In this document: one piece after another, positions 15,954 through 25,349 of the stretch
How the letters are laid out: each line of letters begins with the position of its first letter
Numbering within the stretch: position 1 is the first letter of the stretch
Notes under the pieces: generated by a model
Told to the model about the DNA's origin: nothing
The model's database searches: none
Seen by the model: the letters and a program-made list of their open reading frames with translations, nothing else
Source: Actinomadura sp. CNU-125
GTDB lineage: Bacteria; Actinomycetota; Actinomycetes; Streptosporangiales; Streptosporangiaceae
Direction of reading: 5' to 3'
NCBI RefSeq assembly: GCF_001942465.1
Contig: NZ_MKJY01000569.1
Location: forward strand, 1 to 38,474
DNA length: 38,474 nucleotides
Made by a program: the position numbers and the translations under genes

Positions 15954-16765
15954 ATGGAATTGGACGAGCAACTCGCTGAACTGGGGATCGATCCGAACGT
16001 CCCCAGCGTCGCGCGAATGTACGACTACTACCTGGGCGGCAAGGACAATTACGCCTCCGACCGGGAGGCCGCCGACCGGGTGCTCGAAGCGATGCCGTAC
16101 GTCCTGGAATTCACCCGCGCCAACCGTGAGTTCCTCTCCCGGACGGTCGCCATGCTGGCCGAACGCGGGGTGCGGCAATTCCTCGACATCGGTTCCGGGC
16201 TGCCCACCCGGGAGAACACGCACCAGGTCGCGCAGCGAGTGGCGCCCGACGCGCGCGTCGTCTACGTCGACAACGACCCGATCGTGCTCGTGCACGGGCG
16301 GGCGCTGCTGGCCGACGGCTCGCGCACCACCGTGCTCCAGGCGGACGTGCTCGACCCGGACGGCATCATGGACCACCCGGAGGTACGCGAACGGTTCGAC
16401 TTCTCCGAACCCATCGCCGTGCTGATGCTCGCCATCCTGCATTTCGTCCCGGACGCGCGCGCCCCGCCGAGCTCGTCGCGCGGCTGCGCGAACCGCTGGC
16501 CCCCGGCAGCCACCTGGTCATCTCGCACGGTTTCCTGGGAGAACGGGACGCCGACAAGGAAGGCGACGTCCGCGACCAGTACGGGCGGACGGGCGCCGGC
16601 GACATCATCCCGCGCACACGCGAGGAACTCCTCGGGTTCTTCGAGGGCACCGAAGTGCTTCCGCCCGGTCTCGTCCCGGTGAGCGACTGGCGGCCGGACG
16701 CCGGGTTCTTCGAACCGGACATGAGCAGGACCGGCTTCCTCGGCGGGGTCGGGAGGATCCGCTGA
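15954..16765 (+). CDS. SAM-dependent methyltransferase (PF04672-like), apparent frameshift
   Basis: An actinomycete-type SAM methyltransferase of about 270 residues after repair. The N-terminal PSVARMYDYYLGGKDNYASD and the SAM motif FLDIGSGLPTRENTH are characteristic, followed by VYVDNDPIVLVHGRALL. The frame breaks near 16465: one G appears missing in the C run of GCGCCCCGCC. The continuation AELVARLREPLAPGSHLVISH, ending in the segment SRTGFLGGVGRIR, lies in the next frame and fits the family. AGGAGG precedes the ATG. Its stop overlaps the P450 start (TGATG). The methyl acceptor is unknown; members are common next to secondary-metabolism and regulatory genes. Confidence 0.85.
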
Positions 16766-17954
16766 TGGCCGCCGACGCGCTGCCGATGGACTTCCTGCTT
16801 TCCGAGGAGTTCGCCCGCGACCCGTACGCCCGGTACGCGAAATTGCGCGCCGAAGGGCCGGTGCACCGCATCGACTTCCCGCCGGGCGCCGAGGCGTTCC
16901 TGATCGTCGACCACGAGCACGGGCACGCCGCGCTGAACGACCCGCGGCTGTCGAAGGACACCGCGCACAGCTCCGTGCCCGTCGACCCCGCGCCGTACTT
17001 CGGCGGCACCATGCTGGGGATGGACCCGCCCGACCACACCCGGCTGCGCGGGCTGGTCGCCAAGCGTTCACCCCGCGACGGGTGGAGGCGCTGCGCCCCC
17101 GCGTCGAGCAGCTCACCGACGATCTCCTGGACGGCCTGTCCGGCACCGTCGACCTGTTGGAGTCGTTCGCCGTCCCGCTGCCGATCCAGGTCATCTGCGA
17201 ACTGCTCGGCGTCCCGCCGGAGGACCGCGCCGACTTCCGTGCCTGGACGACCGTGATGACCGCGCCCGCCGCCACCGCCGCGGCCCTCGAACGGCGCCGC
17301 GAGGTCGCCGGCCTGTTCACCGGCTACCTCGCGGGGGTCGTCGCCGAGCGCCGCGCCGATCCGCGGGACGACCTGATCAGCGCCATGGTCCAGGCCCGCG
17401 ACGGGGACGCCGCGCTCACCGACCCCGAACTGCTGAACACGATCGCGCTGCTGCTCATCGCGGGCCACGACACGACCGTCAACCTCATCGGCAACGGTGT
17501 CCTGGCCCTGCTGCGGGCACCCGACCAGCTCGAACTCCTGCGGTCCCGGCCCGACCTGCTCCCCGCCGCCGTGGAGGAGCTGCTGCGCTTCGACGGGCCG
17601 ATCGAGCGCGCGAGCCAGCGCATCGCGCTGGAGGACATGGAGATCGCCGGGGTGCGCGTCCCGCGCGGCGCCTGGGTGCACGTCTCGCTGGGCGCGGCCG
17701 GTCACGACCCCGCCGTCTTCGACGACCCCGGCAAGCTGGACGTCGCCCGCACACCGAACCGGCACGTCGCGTTCGGGCACGGTGTGCACTTCTGCCTGGG
17801 CGCGCCGCTCGCCCGCCTCGAAGGCCAGGTCGCGATCGGCGCGCTGCTGGCCCGGTTCCCCGGCCTCGCGCTCGCCGTCCCGCCGACCGAGCTGCGCCGC
17901 CACCGGGAGGGGTCGATCGTCCGCGGCTTGGTGAACCTTCCCGTCCGGCTATGA
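16765..17954 (+). CDS. Cytochrome P450, with apparent frameshift
   Basis: A soluble bacterial P450 of about 396 residues after repair. The I-helix oxygen-binding motif is AGHDTTVN, the K-helix ExxR is EELLRFDGPIERASQR (Glu and Arg in EELLR), and the haem Cys is in FGHGVHFCLGAPLARLEG. The break is at about 17067, where one T is missing: GTTCACC should read GTTTCACC, giving AKRFTPRRVEALRPRVEQL as in the family. It is translationally coupled to the methyltransferase. The substrate is unknown; redox partners are not in the window. A strong hairpin follows 12 nt after the stop. Confidence 0.9.
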
Positions 17955-17965
17955 CGTGAAGCAGG

Positions 17966-18001
17966 GCCTGGATGCCGCCCGGGGACGGGCGGCATCCAGG
18001 C
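17966..18001. terminator. Bidirectional terminator hairpin
   Basis: Perfect 15-bp arms GCCTGGATGCCGCCC and GGGCGGCATCCAGGC with a 6-nt loop lie between the convergent P450 and small-protein genes. Confidence 0.85.
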
Positions 18002-18004
18002 AGG

Positions 18005-18232
18005 TCAGTCGCCGTAGCCGAGGACGGCCTTGGTTTCGAGAAACTCCTCGAAGCGGGCCCGGGCCCGGTCGGCGTCGCCGGAGAGGTAGCCCGACAGGCC
18101 GTAGACGGTGTCGTTCCGAGCGGACGACCGACGGACCGTGATCGTCGTCCACCGGACGTCCCAGCGGGCGAAGAGGTCACGCGGCTCGTCCTCGACGGCC
18201 GCTGACACCGGCCGCCTCCGGCCGTCCGTCAT
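18005..18232 (-). CDS. Hypothetical protein, 75 aa, coupled to a PadR regulator
   Basis: A small soluble protein starting MTDGRRRPVSAAVED and ending in a helical, charged segment (DADRARARFEEFLETKAVLG). Its ATG overlaps the PadR gene stop (ATGA), so it is probably translated from the same message. No signal peptide, membrane segment or known motif is visible. The frame is open further upstream but that part is Arg-rich and antisense-like. Function unknown. Confidence 0.6.
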   Translation of the reverse strand: MTDGRRRPVSAAVEDEPRDLFARWDVRWTTITVRRSSARNDTVYGLSGYLSGDADRARARFEEFLETKAVLGYGD

Positions 18233-18918
18233 GGCTCTCGGTCGGGCGCCTCGCCGCTCCTGCGCCGGCGGCGGACCGGGCCGCGGGCGAGCCTGTCGTC
18301 GTGCTTGAAGCCCTCGGTGTCGAAGCCGACGACGGTGTCGCGCAACTGGCGCAGATTGCCCTGCTCGAAGTACAGCGAACGCAGCTTGTATTCGCTGACC
18401 GCGCGGGGAAAGCGCAGCGCGGCCTCCTGGTCGAGCCCGAGCTCCGCCCCGCGCCGACGGCCCCAGTGGACGTCGTCGATCGCCTCTTCGACCTCCTTCA
18501 GCCGCGCGTCGATGACGGCGAGCACGGTGTCCATCGGCGCCTTGTCGCCGAGGTAGACGCGCAGCAGCACCGAGTTCTTCACGACGACCGTCTCTTCGGG
18601 CGGGCTCGTCGACACCCACCGGGTGAGGACGCGCTCGCCTTCCGCCGTCGTCTGGTAGACCTGCGACCGGCGCACCTGACCGATGGCGATCTCGCGTTCC
18701 TCCACCAGCCCCATGTCCAGCAGGCGGCGCAGTTCGCGCCGGATGTGGCTCACGGCGGGCGACCAGTAGAAGTGCTGGAACGCGAAGTCGGCGCGGACCT
18801 TGATCTCGCTCGGTGTCAGTTCCTCGTCGTTGACCGAGAGGATGCCGAGGACGGCGTAGGCGGTCGCCGGGAGCGCCTCGCCGGGCTCGGCGGAAGCGCC
18901 GCCGGGATCGTCAGTCAT
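18229..18918 (-). CDS. PadR family transcriptional regulator
   Basis: A 229-residue regulator with an N-terminal winged helix (ATAYAVLGILSVNDEELTPS, HFYWSPAVSHIRRELRRLLD, VEEREIAIGQVRRSQVYQTT) and a helical C-terminal dimer domain (SVLLRVYLGDKAP, LKEVEEAIDDVHW). This two-part plan is typical of PadR subfamily 2 proteins. The ATG at 18918 was preferred to an in-frame GTG two codons earlier; both lack a strong ribosome site. It is followed by the coupled 75-aa gene. The target is unknown; the nearest upstream genes are the CoA-transferase operon. Confidence 0.88.
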   Translation of the reverse strand: MTDDPGGASAEPGEALPATAYAVLGILSVNDEELTPSEIKVRADFAFQHFYWSPAVSHIRRELRRLLDMGLVEEREIAIGQVRRSQVYQTTAEGERVLTRWVSTSPPEETVVVKNSVLLRVYLGDKAPMDTVLAVIDARLKEVEEAIDDVHWGRRRGAELGLDQEAALRFPRAVSEYKLRSLYFEQGNLRQLRDTVVGFDTEGFKHDDRLARGPVRRRRRSGEAPDREP

Positions 18919-18960
18919 GTGCACGAGCCTAGAACCGGTGGCCGGACGTTCACGCCGGGT

Positions 18961-18987
18961 CCCGCCCCGCCGTCGCGGCGGGGCGGG
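18961..18987 (-). terminator. GC-rich terminator hairpin
   Basis: Perfect 12-bp arms CCCGCCCCGCCG and CGGCGGGGCGGG with a TCG loop lie directly after the stop of the 115-aa gene on the minus strand. Confidence 0.8.
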
Positions 18988-19335
18988 TCAGTTCTCGTCG
19001 GACACCACACCGAGGTACGTCCCGTAGACGCGCGAACGCCGGCCGTCCAGCCGGACCTCCCCGAGTTCCCGGCTGCGCGGGGTGAGCTCGGGACGGTCCG
19101 CGGGGTCCGCGTCGGACGGCAGCACGCTGAAGCGAACGTGCACCGGCCGGGAGGTCGCCGGGTCGGTGATGCCGACCCAGACGACCGTGCAGCCCTTGTC
19201 CTCGTCCGTCTCCACCCGCGTCACCAGGTGCCGGGAGGTCAGTTCCACGAGCGTGTGCTCGGCGGTGAGGTCGAACCGCACCGGCATGCACAGTTCGCCC
19301 CGGCGTGGGGGGACGCAGAGCGTGACGGCCTGCAT
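18988..19335 (-). CDS. Conserved-looking hypothetical protein, 115 aa
   Basis: A soluble, probably beta-rich protein (FDLTAEHTLVELTSRHLVTR, CTVVWVGITDPATSRPVHVRF, SRVYGTYLGVVSDE). AAAGGAG stands four bases before the ATG, a strong ribosome site. It is the last gene of the operon small protein-amidohydrolase-CoA transferase, 10 nt after the CoA-transferase stop. I do not recognise the family. Confidence 0.65.
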   Translation of the reverse strand: MQAVTLCVPPRRGELCMPVRFDLTAEHTLVELTSRHLVTRVETDEDKGCTVVWVGITDPATSRPVHVRFSVLPSDADPADRPELTPRSRELGEVRLDGRRSRVYGTYLGVVSDEN

Positions 19336-19345
19336 CGTTCTCCTT

Positions 19346-21739
19346 TCAGAGCCCCGCGGGGCGCGTCCCGATCACCTGTCGCGCCGCAAGTCCGTCGATC
19401 TCGCCGGGGGTGAGCCCGAGGAGGCCGGTGAGGATCTCGCGGTTGTGCTCGCCCAGCGTGGGGGGCGGCGACACCCGCGCATCGGCGCCCGCCGAGCGGA
19501 ACGGCAGGCCGGGGGCGAGGTACTCGCCCGCCACCGGGTGGACGATCCGTTGCCAGAACCCGCGCGCGGACAGGTGCGGGTCGTCGAGCAGTTCGTCGGC
19601 GGCGGCGACGCGGGCCGCCGCCGCACCGGCCGACCGCAGCAGGGAGACCGCCTCGTCCGGTTCGCGGCCGACGGTCCAGGCTTCGATCAGCGCGTCGAGT
19701 TCGTCGGCGGCGGCCCGCCGTCCGGCTTCGGTGGTCAGGTCGGCGCGGCCGGTCAGGTCCTCGCGTCCGAGCAGGCCGGCCAGGCCCTTCCACGCGGCGT
19801 CGTCCTGGACGGCGAGGGCGACCCAGCGGTCGTCGCCCGCGCACGGATAGACGCCCTGCGGTGCGGCGCCCGGGCCGCGGTTGCCGTCGCGGCGCGGTTC
19901 GGTGCCGTGCGCCGCTTCGAGGACGGCTTCGGCGGCCACGTTCAGTGCGGCCTCGACCATGGTGGCCTCCACCTGCATGCCGCGGCCGGTCGCGTCGCGG
20001 ACCTCCAGCGCGGCGAGCGCCGCGAACGCGGCGTGCAGGCCGGCGATCGGGTCGCACACCCCGCGCGGGATCAGCGGGGGCCCGTCGGCGTGCCCGGTCA
20101 TCCAGGCCATGCCGCTGGCCTGCTCCATGGTCTGGGCGAAGCCGACGCGGTCGCGCCACGCCCGTCCAGTCCGAACGCGGGCATCCGCACCATCACGGCA
20201 CGGGGGTTGGCGGCCCGGACGCGGCCCAGTCCAGGCCGAGGTTGCCCATCACCCGTGGTGAGAAGTTCTCCACGACGAGGTCGGCGGTGGCGACGAGACG
20301 CAGCGCGATGTCCCTGGCCTCGGGTTCGCTCAGCTCCAGCGTCAGGCCCCGCTTCCCGCCGTTGCACGCCAGGAAGACCGGGCCCCACTCCCACCAGCGC
20401 TCCCAGGTCGGCGGACGGCCGCCGGAGAAGCGCATGCCGTCGGGACGCCGCAGGCCCTCGACCTTGATGACGTCGGCGCCCAGCGCGGCGAGGGTGTACG
20501 TCGCGGTGGGCCCCGCCCAGAACGCCGTGAAGTCGACGATCCGGACGCCCTCCAGCGGACGGCCCGGCGCCCCGGTCTCCTTGCCCCGTGCCGGGCGAGG
20601 GTTCCGGTTCGGCCGTCCGTCGTGTTCGCCGAGCGCGGGGACGCGTCCGGGTGCGGCGGTCTCCAGGGCGTCGCCGCGGTACGGCGGCCGGGGCTGCGGC
20701 ACACCGGCGCCGTTCGGGACGAACACGCCCCGTTCGCGGAAGTGGTCGATGCCGGTGACCGTGCCGGGGGTGCCGATCGGGGCGACCGGTATCCGCATCG
20801 CCGCGGCGAGTTCGACGATCTCCTCGGTCGTCCGGTCCGCGGCCCAGCGGTGCACGATCTCCAGGAACTCATCGCGGCGCCGGAGCCGTCCGGCGAACGA
20901 GGCGAGGTCGGCGTCGTCGGCGAGGTCGGGGCGTCCGATCATCACCAGGAAGTCGGAGAACTGCAGGGCGGTGATCGTGCAGAATCCGACCAGGCCGTCG
21001 GCCGTGGGGACGATCGAGGGCAGTTCGAGCGTGCGTCCGGCGATCGCGCGGTCGTCGCCCAGCACGCTGGCGGTGACCGCGCCCAGGCCGCCCATCGTGA
21101 CGATCATCGCCTCGAACACCGAGAGGTCGATGAGGTCGCCGTGCCCGGTGCGGGCGGCGCGGCGCAGCGACGCGGCGCCGCCGATACGGCGCCGTAGACG
21201 CCGCCGACCCACTCGCCGATCCGCCCGCCCGCCTGCAGGGGCGTCTCGTCCGGCCAGCCGCGCCCGCCGATCGACCCGCACATCGCCTGCAGCACGAACT
21301 CGTTGACCGCCGTGCCGTCCGCGACGTACGGGCCGTCCAGTCCGAGCGGCCGGATCGACAGGACGACGGTGGACGAGCCGTCGGGCAGGAGCGCGTGCAG
21401 TTCGCGTGCTCCCCAGCCGGGCCGTTCCCCGTCCGAGACGAGCAGGTCCGCGCCGCCGAGCAGGTCGGCGGCGGGCGACTCGGCGACCGTCGAGCGTTTG
21501 CCCGCGTTGAGGTAGCCGAACAGCGGCCCGTGCCCGTCCGGCGGGACGTCCGCGCCGGACGCGCTCCAGCGGCGCATCGGGTCCCCGCCGGGCGGCTCGA
21601 TCTTGACGACGTCGGCGCCCGCGTCGGCGAACATCTTGCCGCAGTAGGACGCGGCGATCCCCGCCGACGCTTCGATCACGCGGAGGCCGCCGAACGGGCG
21701 GCGCCGTCCCGTGCCCGCCGCGCCGCCGTTACTCGGCAT
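19346..21739 (-). CDS. Tandem-domain CaiB/BaiF (type III) CoA transferase, three apparent frameshifts
   Basis: About 798 residues after repair, holding two CaiB/BaiF domains in series; a usual member has one domain of about 400 residues. The first begins GGLRVIEASAGIAASYCGKMFADAGADVVKIEPPGGDP and includes HGDLIDLSVFEAMIVTMGG; the second begins LEGVRIVDFTAFWAGPTATY with ALGADVIKVEGLRRPDG and ends TLGEHNREILTGLLGL. They transfer CoA between acyl-CoA and a free acid. One base appears missing near 21182, 20221 and 20158; repair gives continuous family-like sequence such as DWAAVRAANPRAVMVRMPAF. The Asp nucleophile region of each domain was not resolved with certainty. The start overlaps the amidohydrolase stop by 11 nt. 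Three indels in one gene point to sequence error. Confidence 0.86.
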
Positions 21740-23042
21740 CGGCGGCCTGTGCCGTGCGCGCCTGCCCGAAGCGGGTCATCCGGGCCCACGCCTCGCGGTC
21801 CCGTTCGGACGCCTTCCGGCCGACGTGGGTGACGACGTCGACGTCGGCGGCCTGCTCGCGGAGCCGTCCCGCGGTGGCCCGTTCCTTCGGCACGTGCCGG
21901 AACGGATCGAACGAGTAGGCCCGCATCGCGTTCTCGTGGGTGATCTTGTTGATCACGTCGTCGGGCAGGTGGCCCATGGTCTCGATGACGTCCTCGGGGG
22001 CGAAGGGCCAGTTGGAGTCGGAGTGCGGGTAGTCCGATTCCCAGAAAACGTGGTCCGCGTTGAAGTGCTCCATCAGCTTGACGCCGATCTTGTCGCTGAT
22101 GAAGCACGTGTACAGGTGCTTGCCGAAAACGTCGGCCGGACCGGAGTAGCCGTCGGGGAACGTCGCGTTCGTCCAGCCCGAGTGACGGTCGAGGACGTGC
22201 TCCGACCGCCACAGGAAGTACGGGATCCAGCCGATGTCGCCTTCGGTGATGGAGAACTTCAGGTCGGGGAACCGGCCCCAGAACTCGGCCCAGACGAGTT
22301 CGGTGAGCGTCAGCATGCTCATCATCGACGACGTGGTCATCGCGACGCTCGGCGGCGCGTCCGACGAGGTCAGCGCGCCGGAACTGCGGGACGCCGAGCC
22401 GATGTGGCAGCACAGGACGGTGCCGTTGTCGGACGCGGCCTCGAACAGCGGGTACCAGTGGTCGGTGTGGATGCTGGGCATGTTCAGGCCCTCGGGGTTC
22501 TCCGAGAACGTCACCGCGTGGCAGCCCTTGTCCGCCAGCCGCCTGATCTCCTTCGCCGCCTCCGCGACGTCGAACAGCGGCAGGATGCCGCACGGGATGA
22601 AGCGTCCGGGGTGGGCGCCGCACCACTCGTCGACGTGCCAGTCGTTGTACGCCTTGATCATCATCAGGTTGACGTCGCGGTCCGGGCCCTGGTTGAGCAC
22701 CTGCCCCGAGAAGCCCGTCCAGTTCGGGAAGTTCAGGCCGGCGAGCTGCCCGCCCGCGTTCATGTCCCGGACGCGCTCGTCCACGTTGAAGCAGCCGGGA
22801 CGCATCTCGTCGTAGCTGGACGCGTCGATGTTGTACATCTCCCGGGGCTTGCCCGCGACGGCGTTCAGCCCCATGTTCCGTCCCCGCAGGTCACCGTAGT
22901 ACCACTGCTGGACGCCGCCGGGCTCGATGACCACCCGCGGCGCCCGGTCCCTGTAGCGCGGTGGCACGTGCGCCTCGAACATGTCCGCAGGCTCGGCGAT
23001 GTGGTCGTCGACACTGATCAGGATGAGATCGTCCTTGTGCAC
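21729..23042 (-). CDS. Amidohydrolase family 2 protein
   Basis: A 437-residue metal-dependent TIM-barrel hydrolase or decarboxylase (amidohydrolase_2, PF04909-like). The N-terminal ISVDDHIAEPADMFEAHVP gives the usual Asp-x-His metal motif, VLCCHIGSASRSSG holds the mid-barrel His, and FWESDYPHSDSNWP the late Asp. The start is GTG with GGAGG five bases upstream. It is second in an operon with a 109-aa protein, a type III CoA transferase and a 115-aa protein, which suggests catabolism of a CoA-activated ring or side chain. The substrate cannot be deduced. Confidence 0.9.
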   Translation of the reverse strand: MHKDDLILISVDDHIAEPADMFEAHVPPRYRDRAPRVVIEPGGVQQWYYGDLRGRNMGLNAVAGKPREMYNIDASSYDEMRPGCFNVDERVRDMNAGGQLAGLNFPNWTGFSGQVLNQGPDRDVNLMMIKAYNDWHVDEWCGAHPGRFIPCGILPLFDVAEAAKEIRRLADKGCHAVTFSENPEGLNMPSIHTDHWYPLFEAASDNGTVLCCHIGSASRSSGALTSSDAPPSVAMTTSSMMSMLTLTELVWAEFWGRFPDLKFSITEGDIGWIPYFLWRSEHVLDRHSGWTNATFPDGYSGPADVFGKHLYTCFISDKIGVKLMEHFNADHVFWESDYPHSDSNWPFAPEDVIETMGHLPDDVINKITHENAMRAYSFDPFRHVPKERATAGRLREQAADVDVVTHVGRKASERDREAWARMTRFGQARTAQAADAE

Positions 23043-23076
23043 TCTGGCCTCCGTGCGTCGTTGTGCCGTCGCCGTC

Positions 23077-23406
23077 TCAGTCGCTCGCGGGCAGCGGCCT
23101 GGCCTCCTTGAGCACCAGGTCGGTGTCGCCGTCGCCGAGCGTGCCCTCCCCCGCGGCCGTCACGAGGATCTCGAGCGTCTCGTCGGCGGGGTGCGTGTAG
23201 CGCTTGCCGAGCACGGACCCGCCGGTCTTGCCGGGCACGGCCGCGGGCCCGCCCGTGCTCTCCGCGTCGCGCGCGACCATCGGAACGCCGCCGCACAGCA
23301 ACCGGACCTCGCCCGCCCCGGCGCGGACGACGATCACCTCCGTGGTGCAGACCTGGCTCTTCAGGCGCAGGCCGGCCCGCAGGCCGACGCCACCGTCCAG
23401 ACTCAT
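23077..23406 (-). CDS. Hypothetical protein, 109 aa, first gene of the amidohydrolase operon
   Basis: A small beta-rich soluble protein: GLRLKSQVCTTEVIVVRAGA, EVRLLCGGVPMVA and ADETLEILVTAAGEG. Two Cys (in QVCTTE and LLCGG) might bind metal or be structural. ATG at 23406 has GAGGAG six bases upstream; an in-frame extension to 23520 has no such site. It lies 34 nt before the amidohydrolase and is divergent from the thiolase-like gene; the 233-nt gap must hold both promoters. Similar small proteins seem to accompany acyl-CoA metabolism genes, but this is recollection, not evidence; family unknown. Confidence 0.68.
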   Translation of the reverse strand: MSLDGGVGLRAGLRLKSQVCTTEVIVVRAGAGEVRLLCGGVPMVARDAESTGGPAAVPGKTGGSVLGKRYTHPADETLEILVTAAGEGTLGDGDTDLVLKEARPLPASD

Positions 23407-23639
23407 CGCCGGCTCCTCTCCAGGGGACGAAGGCTTCCGGAGCCCCTCGATTTTGTGACGCGCCTCACCAGTACAACCAGAACTATTAGTCTCAGTCAAG
23501 AGCGCGGGCGGCCGGACCACTGATGGAGTATTGAGTCATATATCCATCCAAGTCGGGAGTCTCTCACCCGTCGGCACCATTGACGGAGCGTCCGCAACTC
23601 GGTCTACTAGTCCCAAATTCCGGTGAAAGGATCACTGTG

Positions 23640-24796
23640 ATGAGCCCCTCCCGCGCCGCGATCGTCGGGGTCCACAACACGGCACAGGCCCGGAGACTGG
23701 AGGGCGCGACCAGTCATGCGCTGGCCATCGAAGCCGCCCTGGGCGCGCTCGCCGACGCCGGCCTCGCCCCCGCGGACGTCGACGGGGTGAACGCCGAGCC
23801 CGACTGCGCGGGCCTGATCTACGACCTGTCCCTCGGCCCCGCCTGGCAGGGGCGGCAGTTCGGGACCGCGGCCGTTCCGGAGGCGGTGCACGCCGTCGAG
23901 GCGGGCGAGGCCGACGTCGTCCTGCTCGTCGCGGCCGCCGCGGGCGCTACCTCGACCACGCCTCGACCGCCCCGTGGACGCGTCCCGAGAACGAGTTCGT
24001 CGCGCCCTGGGGACTGTTCACCGCCGCCGAGTTCGCCCTCGTCGCCCGGCGCCACATGATCACCTACGGCACCACCCCCGAGCAGCTGGCGACGGTCGCC
24101 GCGACGATCCGCAACAACGGCCATCGCAACCCGGACGCCTGCTACCACGGCCGGGGCCCGTTCAAGCCCGCCGACGTCCTGGCCTCGCGGATGGTCGCCG
24201 ACCCGTTCCATCTGCTCGACTGCTCCATGACGTCCGAAGGCGGATGCGCGCTCGTCATCGCCTCCGCCGACCGGCTCGCCGACGTCGCGGGCACCCCGAT
24301 CTACCTGCTCGGCTCGGGGTCGGACCACTTCGGCCCCTCCTACCGGTATCCGCCCGCCTGGGACCTCGGCGGACGGCGCGGCGGGCCGGTGAACGGCCGG
24401 GTCGGCGCGCGGGCGGCCGATCTCGCGTTCCGCCGCGCGGGCATCACCCGCGACGACGTCGACGTGCTCGAACTCTACGACCCGTTCTCCTTCGAGATCA
24501 TCCGCCAGCTGGAAGCCTTCGGCTTCTGCGAGCCGGGCGAGGGCGGCCCGTTCGTCGAGGACGGCCGCATCGGCATCGACGGCAGCCACCCGGTCACGAC
24601 CGACGGCGGCCTGATGTCCTTCAGCCACGCCGGTGCCGCGCCCCAGCTGTTCCAGCGCGTGATCCGCGGAGTGCAGCAGCTCCGCGGCGAGGCCGGGCCG
24701 CTGCAGGTGCCGGGCGCCGAAGTCGCGCTCTGCAGCGGCGGCGGGGCCGGAGCGCTGTTCAACAGCATCGCGATCCTGGGAAAGGAGCCCGCATGA
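23640..24796 (+). CDS. Thiolase-like protein (SCP-x/Ltp2-type), apparent frameshift
   Basis: About 385 residues after repair. The fold is thiolase-like (SRAAIVGVHNTAQ, ALADAGLAPADVDGV, GEADVVLLVAAAA; later ARAADLAFRRAGITRDDVDV and LCSGGGAGALFNS). Where true thiolases have the nucleophilic Cys (around QGRQFGTAAVPEA) there is none, which fits the aldolase branch represented by Ltp2, where LYDPF and SHAG segments line the active site. One base is missing at about 23941; repair gives RYLDHASTAPWTRPENEF. AAAGGA precedes the ATG by eight bases. It is coupled by ATGA to a DUF35 gene, as in the retro-aldolase pairs of steroid side-chain degradation. The substrate is inferred only. Confidence 0.86.
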
Positions 24797-25233
24797 CCAC
24801 CCCGTCCGTACCGCTCGTCCCCCAGCATGCAGAGCTGCCGCACGCCCGTCCAGGCCCGCTCACCCGCCCGTTCTGGGACGGCTGCGCGGCCGGGGAACTC
24901 CGCTTCCAGCGCTGCCGGGCCTGCCGGAATGCGCAGTTCCCGGCGGCGGAGGTCTGCCGCGACTGCCTGGGGCGGGACCTCGCCTGGGAACGCGGCGCCG
25001 GTACCGGGACGCTCTACAGCTGGACCGTCGTGCACCGTCCGGTCACCCCCGCGTTCGAGGTGCCGTACGCCCCGGCGATCGTCGACCTCGACGAGGGCTA
25101 CCAGATGATGACGAACCTCATCGGCATCGCCCCCGAAGCCATCACCCCGGACCTTCCCGTGGAGGTCGAGTTCCACAAGACGGGGGACGCCCTGTACCTG
25201 CCCTACTTCCGGCCGCGCGCGACCGTCTCCTGA
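24793..25233 (+). CDS. DUF35 OB-fold/zinc-ribbon protein, partner of the thiolase-like protein
   Basis: A 146-residue protein with the DUF35 layout: N-terminal helix (LTRPFWDGCAAGELRFQRC), a zinc ribbon with two CxxC pairs (CRAC and CRDC, 11 residues apart), then an OB-fold (GTLYSWTVVHRPVTPAF, YAPAIVDLDEGYQMM, VEVEFHKTGDALYLPYFRP). DUF35 proteins bind to thiolase-like partners and carry or position acyl-CoA; with Ltp2-type proteins they form aldolases. The ATG overlaps the upstream stop (ATGA). The 116 nt downstream, up to the convergent FAD gene, is AT-richer at first (TATTGTATTCAGTATAAAAA) and has no gene. Confidence 0.92.
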   Translation: MTTPSVPLVPQHAELPHARPGPLTRPFWDGCAAGELRFQRCRACRNAQFPAAEVCRDCLGRDLAWERGAGTGTLYSWTVVHRPVTPAFEVPYAPAIVDLDEGYQMMTNLIGIAPEAITPDLPVEVEFHKTGDALYLPYFRPRATVS

Positions 25234-25349
25234 TTATTGTATTCAGTATAAAAACTAGCAGGCGGCGTGAACGAGAAGGTGCACTCCACGAGTTCATCGA
25301 CGTCACCCGGCAGAACCGGGCCCGCTGCACCGCATCGGGTGCGCCTCCT

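Noticed and set aside
18233..18619. N-terminal extension of the 75-aa protein
   Set aside because: It overlaps the PadR gene out of frame with Arg-rich sequence, and the ATGA overlap gives a natural start.
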